From an uncultured Oscillospiraceae bacterium (GTDB taxonomy: Bacteria > Bacillota > Clostridia > Oscillospirales > Acutalibacteraceae): 9,644 nucleotides of DNA. The stretch spans positions 1-9,644 of the forward strand of contig URDW01000077.1 of assembly GCA_900546735.1 (NCBI GenBank), given 5' to 3'. Under the pieces are notes generated by a model that was not told the origin of the DNA, made no database searches, and saw nothing but the letters and a program-made list of their open reading frames with translations. Positions 4,989 through 9,644 of this stretch are shown in pieces. Every line of letters begins with the position of its first letter. Position 1 is the stretch's first letter. The position numbers were made by a program, and so were the translations under genes.

Positions 4989-6704
4989 TCACCCGGTGCG
5001 TACGGCCCAGATGGTGCTGTTGTCGTCTGCTTTTACGCTGATGGCCATGGCCATGTCGCTGGTTTCGCTGCCGGCGGAGGGCTGCATGCAAAGCACGCCG
5101 GTGTATTTCGTGCCGCCGAAATCAAGCGTAATGTTAGGCGTGCCGTGCTGCACCTGCCAGCTGGCGGTCAGTAATGCAGTTTCCTGAATAAGAATACGGT
5201 TTGCTTCAAAGACGGCCGGTGAAAAACCGGTGACCGTGCCGTCGTCATTTAAGGTGATGGTAATGGTCGGGGCAATGATGTCCTGCACGCGGCTCCAGTC
5301 GCTTTCGTCCGCGCATTTCACGGTGATGCTGCCGTGCTGCACCAGCGCATAGGTGCCGGCAATGTCGGTGCGCGAATAGCCGTTTTCAGAAACGGTCTCG
5401 CCGCTGTAGGCGCGGGGCAGCACTGTGTACCAGCCGTCGGCTGTTTTATACATCTGGTGCACCTGCACGCAGTGGAAATTGCCCTCGCCGTCGTTAAAGC
5501 GCGTGTGGTACACCAGGTAGACTTTGCCGTCGTCATCGACCAGGGCAGAGCAGTGCCCGCCGGACAGGCAGGCGTATTTGCTGCCCGGCAGCTGGTAGTT
5601 GCCAAAAAGCTTCAGTCCGGTGTTTTTCATTTCCAGCGCGCTGCTGCCGGCCGCGTCGGTGTAGTCGCCGTCGGGCGTTTCGCTGCGGTACAGGCGGATG
5701 TTGTAGCCGCCGAGCGCGGCCAGCCCGCCGTAGCTGAGCAGCAGATAGTAATATTCGCCGTCGTAGAAGATGAACGGCCCTTCGCCGGTGCCGGCCGTCT
5801 CCTCGTTCGTTTTGGTCAGCTGCTTGCCAAAATAAATGTCGTACCCGTCCGACGCGCGCATGGCGGCGTAGTCGGGCATGCCGGTCTCTTCCACAAGCGG
5901 TAAAATGTAAATGCCGCCGGAAAACGAGCCGTAGGTCATCCACAAATTGCCCTGCTCGTCGTAAAATACGGTCGGGTCAATGCAGTTCGGGTACATGCCG
6001 TAGGTGCAGTCGTAGCTGCCGTTGTCGTCAAACCACGGCTGCGCCTCCACCTCGTCTTTGGTGAACGTGCCGTTTTCGATCAGCGCGCCCAGGTTCGTGT
6101 AGCTGTAGTGGCAGGCGTCCTTGGCGTTGTCGGTCAGGGGCTTTGTTTTTTTGTTGAAGCCGGAGTAGGTGAGTGCGCCGGCGTATTCGTAGGGGCCCTC
6201 AATGTTGTCGCTTGTGGCCATCCAAATAACAGAGGCGGTCGTGCCCCAAACGGAAGAACAGGCGTAGTAGCAGTATTTGCCCATCGCTTCGTTATAGATC
6301 ACGTCGGGCGCCCAAACGTTCGTCTCCCAGCTTTCTTCGTCGTAGTCCTGCACGGTCTGGTACGCATCGGTCCAGGCCAGCGGTTCAGCCAGCACCTCAC
6401 GCAGGGTGCTGCCCTCGGGTACCAGAATGCGGTTGTCGTCGCCCACGCCGTTGTAGACCTCGCTCCAGTTGAGCAGATCACTGCTTTTGCCCACGGCGAT
6501 GTGCGAACCGAACACATAGTATTCGCCGCTCTTCGATTTTGTAATGGAGGGGTCGTGCACCGAAAGCCGTGCCACCGTGCCGGCGGATGTGACGACGCCT
6601 TCGGTCGCGCCGGCACGCGCGGAAACCGGTTCTGCCGGCGCGCAGCTGCAAAGCGAAACGGCCAGCAGTACCAGCGCGGTACAAAGGCTGATCATTTTTT
6701 TCAT
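4989..6704 (-). CDS. GH43 arabinanase-like lipoprotein (endo-1,5-alpha-L-arabinosidase)
   Basis: The product has 571 residues. The start is the ATG at 6704-6702, with GAGGTGG (6716-6710) five bases before it; a GTG three codons upstream lies inside this site and is rejected. The lipoprotein signal ends L-C-S-C with Cys21 as the lipidated residue, so the enzyme is probably anchored outside the cell. The GH43 five-bladed propeller spans about 45-430. The expected carboxylates are Asp51 (HDPS, base), Asp243 (CIDPT, modulator) and Glu308 (TGEGP, acid). His384 in SGGHCS fits the metal-binding histidine of arabinanases. A C-terminal beta domain (about 440-571, starting G-Y-S-R-T-D-I-A-G-T-Y) makes it resemble the long, two-domain Bacillus Abn2 type. 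The likely substrate is arabinan from plant pectin. No transporter or other pectin gene is nearby. Subfamily and substrate are inferred. Confidence 0.9.
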   Translation of the reverse strand: MKKMISLCTALVLLAVSLCSCAPAEPVSARAGATEGVVTSAGTVARLSVHDPSITKSKSGEYYVFGSHIAVGKSSDLLNWSEVYNGVGDDNRILVPEGSTLREVLAEPLAWTDAYQTVQDYDEESWETNVWAPDVIYNEAMGKYCYYACSSVWGTTASVIWMATSDNIEGPYEYAGALTYSGFNKKTKPLTDNAKDACHYSYTNLGALIENGTFTKDEVEAQPWFDDNGSYDCTYGMYPNCIDPTVFYDEQGNLWMTYGSFSGGIYILPLVEETGMPDYAAMRASDGYDIYFGKQLTKTNEETAGTGEGPFIFYDGEYYYLLLSYGGLAALGGYNIRLYRSETPDGDYTDAAGSSALEMKNTGLKLFGNYQLPGSKYACLSGGHCSALVDDDGKVYLVYHTRFNDGEGNFHCVQVHQMYKTADGWYTVLPRAYSGETVSENGYSRTDIAGTYALVQHGSITVKCADESDWSRVQDIIAPTITITLNDDGTVTGFSPAVFEANRILIQETALLTASWQVQHGTPNITLDFGGTKYTGVLCMQPSAGSETSDMAMAISVKADDNSTIWAVRTG

Positions 6705-6715
6705 GAAAACCACCT

Positions 6716-6751
6716 CGGTATTCTGCTGAAATTTCTTTTTACATAATACCG
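6716..6751. repeat. Inverted repeat CGGTATT/AATACCG over the GH43 promoter
   Basis: CGGTATT (6716-6722) and AATACCG (6745-6751) are perfect 7-bp inverted arms separated by 22 bp. One arm overlaps the -10 of the GH43 promoter and the other abuts the ribosome binding site. The -10 arm should not be transcribed, so an mRNA hairpin is unlikely and a repressor operator is the more natural reading. The controlling protein is not in the window. Confidence 0.4.
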
Positions 6752-6771
6752 AAAATTGGCTTTTTTGTCAA
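6743..6771 (-). promoter_or_regulatory. Sigma-A consensus promoter of the GH43 gene
   Basis: On the minus strand, TTGACA (6771-6766) and TATTAT (6748-6743) are separated by exactly 17 bp. The -35 is perfect and the -10 has five of six consensus bases. The start codon is about 38 bases downstream of the -10. The promoter shows that the arabinanase has its own transcription unit, separate from htpG. Confidence 0.85.
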
Positions 6772-6781
6772 CGCGCGGCAA

Positions 6782-6820
6782 TATAAAAACCGCTGCGGCC
6801 GTTGTATGGCGCAGCGGTTT
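6782..6820 (-). terminator. Rho-independent terminator of htpG
   Basis: AAACCGCTGCG (6787-6797) and CGCAGCGGTTT (6810-6820) form a perfect 11-bp stem with a 12-base loop. Read on the minus strand the stem ends in a T-rich tail (TTTTTATAT), and it begins 15 bases after the htpG stop. Confidence 0.88.
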
Positions 6821-6835
6821 CTGGTTTTGTGTTGT

Positions 6836-8734
6836 TTACATCAGGTTGCAGATGGCTTTGGAAAACTCCAGCGGGTCTTCGACCGGTAGCCCTTCGATCA
6901 GACGGGCCTGGTCGAAAAGCAGTTTTGTGTAGGTCGAAAGCGTATCTTTGTTACCGCTGTCGAGCAGACTCTGCAGCTTTTCGGCCACCGGGTGGTCTTT
7001 GTTGATCTCCAGGGCGACCTGCGCCTTGACCTTTTCGTCGCTGCCCGGCATGCGGTTGAGTACTTTCTCCATTTCAATGGAGATCTCGCCCTCGCTCGAC
7101 AGGCAGACCGGGTGGTCTTTCAGCCGGTTCGTAAAGCGCACGGCGGCAACGGCGTCGCCCAGCGTTTCTTTCATGGCGTCAAACAGCGGCTTCGCCTGCT
7201 CGTTGGCCTGCTTCAGCGCTTCTTTTTCCTCGTCTGTGTCCAGGTCGATCTTGTCGGCGCAGACGTTTGCGAACTTCTTTTCTTTGTACTGCATCAGCAT
7301 CTTCAGGCAGAACTCGTCCACGTCTTCGGTGCAGCACAGTACCTCGTAGCCCTTGTCGATCACCGCGGCCACCTGGGGCAGCATCATGATCTTTTCGGGC
7401 GTCTCGCCGCAGGCGTAGTAAATGGCGTCCTGCCTCTCCTGCATGCGCTCCACATATTCGCCGAGCGTCACGTTTTTCTTTTCGCTGGAAGAGTAGAACA
7501 TCACAAGGTTTTCCAGTGTTTCGCGGTGCATGCCGTAGTCGCTGTACAGGCCGAACTTCAGGTTGCGGCCAAACGCCTTGTAGACCTTTTCGTACGTCTC
7601 ACGGTCGTTTTTGAGCATTTTTTCCAGTTCGGATTTGATTTTCTTTTCAATGCTTTTCGCAATGCGCTTGACCTGCGCGTCCTTTTGCAGCATCTCGCGC
7701 GAGATGTTCAGCGAAAGATCCTCGCTGTCCACCAGGCCCTTTACAAAGCTGAAGTAGTCGGGCAGCAGATCGGCGCACTTTTCCATGATCATGACGCCGC
7801 TGGAATACAGCGCCAGACCCTTTTCGTACTCTTTGGTGTAAAAGTCATAAGGCGCGTGCGACGGGATGTACAGCAGCGCGCTGTAGTTGACGGTACCCTC
7901 CACCTGGGTGGGGATAACGCGCGCCGGCTTTTCGTAGTCGAAGAATTTTTCGCTGTAAAAGCTGTTGTACTCCTCGTCGGACACTTCGTTTTTGTGTTTT
8001 TTCCAGATCGGCACCATGGAGTTCAGGGTCTGGTTCTCCACCACAGTCTCCGTCTCGGTCTCGCCGTCCTCGCCGCCCTCTTTCGGTTTTTGGCGGGTGA
8101 CTTCCACATCCATTTTGATCGGGTGGCGGATGTAGTCGGAATATTTTTTCACAAGCGATTTCAGCGTGTAGGTGTCCAGATAGTCGCTGTAGTGGTTTTC
8201 TTCGTCATCCTCTTTCAGGTGCAGGATGATGTCGGTGCCGAAGCTGTCTTTTTCGCACGGCTCCACCGTGTAGCCGGAAACGCCTTTGGAGTGCCATTTG
8301 CTGGCCTCGTCGCTGCCGTAGGGGCGGCTGATCACCGTGACCTCGTCGGCTACCATAAATGCCGAATAAAAACCTACGCCGAACTGGCCGATGATGTCCA
8401 CATCGTCCTTTTTCTCAGCTTCTTTTTTAAATTGCAGCGAGCCGCTCTTGGCAATGGTGCCCAGGTTCTGCTCCAGTTCCTTAGCGTCCATACCGCAGCC
8501 GTTGTCGCTGATCGTCAGTGTGCGCGCCTCTTTGTCGGGCTTGATCTGAATCACAAATTCGTCGCGGTTTAGGCCGACCGATGTGTCGGTCAGCGAACGG
8601 TAATAGAGCTTGTCCAGCGCGTCTGACGCGTTGGAGATCAGCTCACGCAAAAAAATCTCTTTGTTTGTGTAAATGGAATGGATCATCATATCCAGCAGCT
8701 TTTTCGATTCTGCTTTGAATTGCTTTGTCGCCAT
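6836..8734 (-). CDS. htpG: Hsp90-family molecular chaperone HtpG
   Basis: The product has 632 residues, close to the usual bacterial Hsp90 length. The start is ATG 8734, six bases after GAGGTG; an upstream in-frame GTG belongs to that site. The N-terminal GHKL ATPase shows Glu31 and Asn35 in [13 protein letters not shown], Asp77 in S-D-N-G-C-G-M and the lid glycines in G-Q-F-G-V-G-F-Y-S (116-124). A short charged linker lies at about 214-232. The middle domain includes [10 protein letters not shown] and L-N-I-S-R-E-M-L-Q (the ATP-contacting Arg), followed by the C-terminal dimerisation domain. There is no MEEVD tail, as expected for bacteria. It is a cytosolic ATP-dependent chaperone acting on stress-damaged and signalling clients. 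It has its own promoter, a CIRCE operator and a terminator, so it is monocistronic and probably heat-induced through HrcA, which is not in the window. Confidence 0.98.
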   Translation of the reverse strand: MATKQFKAESKKLLDMMIHSIYTNKEIFLRELISNASDALDKLYYRSLTDTSVGLNRDEFVIQIKPDKEARTLTISDNGCGMDAKELEQNLGTIAKSGSLQFKKEAEKKDDVDIIGQFGVGFYSAFMVADEVTVISRPYGSDEASKWHSKGVSGYTVEPCEKDSFGTDIILHLKEDDEENHYSDYLDTYTLKSLVKKYSDYIRHPIKMDVEVTRQKPKEGGEDGETETETVVENQTLNSMVPIWKKHKNEVSDEEYNSFYSEKFFDYEKPARVIPTQVEGTVNYSALLYIPSHAPYDFYTKEYEKGLALYSSGVMIMEKCADLLPDYFSFVKGLVDSEDLSLNISREMLQKDAQVKRIAKSIEKKIKSELEKMLKNDRETYEKVYKAFGRNLKFGLYSDYGMHRETLENLVMFYSSSEKKNVTLGEYVERMQERQDAIYYACGETPEKIMMLPQVAAVIDKGYEVLCCTEDVDEFCLKMLMQYKEKKFANVCADKIDLDTDEEKEALKQANEQAKPLFDAMKETLGDAVAAVRFTNRLKDHPVCLSSEGEISIEMEKVLNRMPGSDEKVKAQVALEINKDHPVAEKLQSLLDSGNKDTLSTYTKLLFDQARLIEGLPVEDPLEFSKAICNLM

Positions 8735-8753
8735 TTTGCTCACCTCTTCGATA

Positions 8754-8780
8754 TTAGCACTCTAATGCCTTGAGTGCTAA
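8754..8780. promoter_or_regulatory. CIRCE operator (HrcA binding site) of htpG
   Basis: TTAGCACTC (8754-8762), nine bases, then GAGTGCTAA (8772-8780) is an exact match to the CIRCE consensus, the site of the heat-shock repressor HrcA that normally controls groESL and dnaK operons. It lies between the htpG -10 and the ribosome binding site and covers the expected transcription start, which is the usual repressing position. Confidence 0.96.
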
Positions 8781-8785
8781 TGTTT

Positions 8786-8813
8786 ATTATAGCCGTTTTT
8801 TGGTAAATTGCAA
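8786..8813 (-). promoter_or_regulatory. Promoter of htpG
   Basis: Minus-strand TATAAT (8791-8786) is a perfect -10. TTGCAA (8813-8808) is a fair -35, at 16 bp spacing. Transcription would start at about 8779, inside the CIRCE dyad, consistent with HrcA blocking initiation. Confidence 0.8.
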
Positions 8814-8838
8814 GCCTTTTTCTAAAAAAATAGGCTTG
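8811..8838. repeat. Imperfect A/T-loop inverted repeat over the htpG -35
   Basis: CAAGCCT (8811-8817) and AGGCTTG (8832-8838) are 7-bp inverted arms around a 14-base A/T-rich loop. The first arm overlaps the htpG -35 box, so this could be a second regulatory site, or a secondary stop signal downstream of the flavoprotein terminator. Confidence 0.3.
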
Positions 8839-8895
8839 TGTACAAAAAATAGACTTTCTTTTGGCGCATGGCCATAAAAAGGCCAAGTTTGCATG

Positions 8896-8922
8896 AAAAA
8901 ACGGCTCCCGCAGGAGCCGTTT
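8896..8922 (-). terminator. Rho-independent terminator of the pyrG-flavoprotein unit
   Basis: AAACGGCTCC (8899-8908) and GGAGCCGTTT (8913-8922) form a perfect 10-bp stem with a 4-base loop. On the minus strand it is followed by a T-run (complement of 8901-8896). It starts six bases after the flavoprotein stop. Confidence 0.92.
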
Positions 8923-8928
8923 CAACGG

Positions 8929-9549
8929 TTATCTTATAAAATTGGTCAGCACGGTGCGCTCGTACTGCGGTTCTTCCACACCGGCTTTGCGCCCGGCGTC
9001 AATGCACTGCAAAAGCCAGGCCATGTTTTTGGCCAGTGTGCGCATCGTCTGCAGGCCCTCGGTGTCCTGCAGGACTTCTTCGGGTTTAAAGCCGTGCACC
9101 TGGTTCCAGTACTGCGAGGTCACGACCGGCATAGAGCTCATCATAAAGTATTTGTTGATGGTGTCGAACGCGGCCGAAGCGCCGCCCCGGCGGCACGACA
9201 CAACGGCGGCAGCCGGCTTTTTGCGCAGCTTTCTGGAACCGGCGAAAAACAGTCGGTCCATAAACGAAAGCAGCTGGCCCGACGCGGTGGCATAGTAAAC
9301 GGGCGAACCGAACACAAAACCGTCTATGGTGTCGGCTCTCTCCAGCACTTCGTTTACCTTGTCGTCTATCACGCATTTTTTCAGCTTGCGGCAGGCGCCG
9401 CAGTCTTTGCAGTCGGCCACGGGCGACGCGCCCAGCCAAAGGATCTCGCTTTCCACGCCCAGGCGTTCCAGTTCGCCGGCCACTTCGCGCAGGGCGGTGT
9501 AGGTGCAGCCCTTTTCGTGGGGCGAACCGTTTACAAGCAGTACTTTCAT
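8929..9549 (-). CDS. NADPH-dependent FMN reductase-like (iron-sulfur) flavoprotein
   Basis: The product has 206 residues, ATG at 9549 with a GGAAG site seven bases upstream. It opens with M-K-V-L-L-V-N-G-S-P-H-E-K-G, the flavodoxin-like first strand and phosphate-binding loop for FMN. G-F-V-F-G-S-P-V-Y-Y-A-T-A-S-G-Q (77-92) and F-M-D-R-L (96-100) are the next flavin-binding segments of the FMN reductase family. Between them Cys47, Cys50, Cys53 and Cys59 form C-x2-C-x2-C-x5-C, the compact cysteine motif that binds a 4Fe-4S cluster in archaeal and clostridial Isf-type flavoproteins. A cytosolic redox role is likely; the electron donor and acceptor are unknown. The gene begins one base after the pyrG stop, so it is co-transcribed with pyrG and ends at its own terminator. 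A plain multimeric NAD(P)H oxidoreductase without a cluster is the alternative. Confidence 0.9.
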   Translation of the reverse strand: MKVLLVNGSPHEKGCTYTALREVAGELERLGVESEILWLGASPVADCKDCGACRKLKKCVIDDKVNEVLERADTIDGFVFGSPVYYATASGQLLSFMDRLFFAGSRKLRKKPAAAVVSCRRGGASAAFDTINKYFMMSSMPVVTSQYWNQVHGFKPEEVLQDTEGLQTMRTLAKNMAWLLQCIDAGRKAGVEEPQYERTVLTNFIR

Positions 9550-9550
9550 T

Positions 9551-9644
9551 TTACGCTTCCTTTTCTTTCTTGGCGTGCCGCTCAGCCGCCGCTGTTACAA
9601 AACCGCGAAACAGCGGGTGCGGCTTGTTGGGACGCGATTTGAAT
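9551..9644 (-). CDS. pyrG: CTP synthase, C-terminal end (partial)
   Basis: A minus-strand frame enters from the right edge and ends at TAA (9553-9551). The 30 visible residues include FKSRPNKPHPLFRGFV, the hallmark C-terminal segment of CTP synthase at the end of its glutamine amidotransferase domain (consensus form H-P-E-F-x-S-R-P-x-x-P-H-P-L-F-x-G-F-V). A short charged tail, AERHAKKEKEA, follows. The enzyme makes CTP from UTP, ATP and glutamine in the cytosol. Catalytic residues lie outside the window. Only one base separates this stop from the flavoprotein ATG, indicating a shared mRNA. Confidence 0.93.
   Translation of the reverse strand, partial: FKSRPNKPHPLFRGFVTAAAERHAKKEKEA

Noticed and set aside
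6992..8572. Long plus-strand open frame of 526 residues opposite htpG
   Set aside because: It is the antisense of a clear Hsp90 gene in GC-rich DNA, with Val/Phe/Leu-rich shadow composition and no ribosome binding site.
8893..9642. Plus-strand open frame of 249 residues opposite the flavoprotein gene
   Set aside because: It runs through the flavoprotein terminator and into pyrG on the opposite strand. Both minus-strand proteins are recognisable and this one is not.

Overview
The window looks like chromosome from a Gram-positive anaerobe of the Firmicutes (Bacillota), most likely a moderately GC-rich gut-type Clostridia. The evidence is strong AGGAGG-type ribosome binding sites, short ATGA gene overlaps, sigma-A style promoters, a CIRCE heat-shock operator, lipoprotein signal peptides and a secreted arabinanase. 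No species can be named from this alone.

Left part (1-2600): a mosaic. Bases 2-244 are the very A-rich 3' end of a gene for a Lys/Glu coiled-coil protein. Composition then switches abruptly to GC-rich coding in a 248-residue lipoprotein (266-1012). From about 1128 to 2340 the DNA is AT-rich again. This stretch holds the broken 3' end of a surface-protein-like beta-sandwich domain (1196-1357), a 12-bp perfect hairpin (1365-1397) and an unrecognised four-helix membrane protein (1444-2337). It looks like an acquired and partly decayed block between GC-rich host sequences.

Middle (2550-4930): a compact plus-strand operon of a MerR-family regulator, an ABC transporter ATPase and an ABC-2 type permease, joined by ATGA stop/start overlaps. 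The promoter has a 19-bp spacer with a dyad inside it, the classic layout for a MerR-controlled promoter. The likely logic is that a small molecule binds the regulator and induces its own export pump. A strong hairpin at 4936-4966 separates this operon from the convergent genes to the right.

Right part (4989-9644), all on the minus strand: in transcription order, the 3' end of pyrG (CTP synthase), an FMN-reductase-like flavoprotein with a four-cysteine motif one base after pyrG, htpG (Hsp90) under its own promoter with a perfect CIRCE element, and a GH43 arabinanase lipoprotein under its own consensus promoter. Terminator hairpins follow the flavoprotein and htpG; the 4936-4966 hairpin serves the arabinanase. 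These three transcription units appear functionally independent of one another.

I see no CRISPR array, tRNA, rRNA, transposase or phage gene. The right two thirds is largely ordinary core and accessory metabolism; the unexplained material is on the left.
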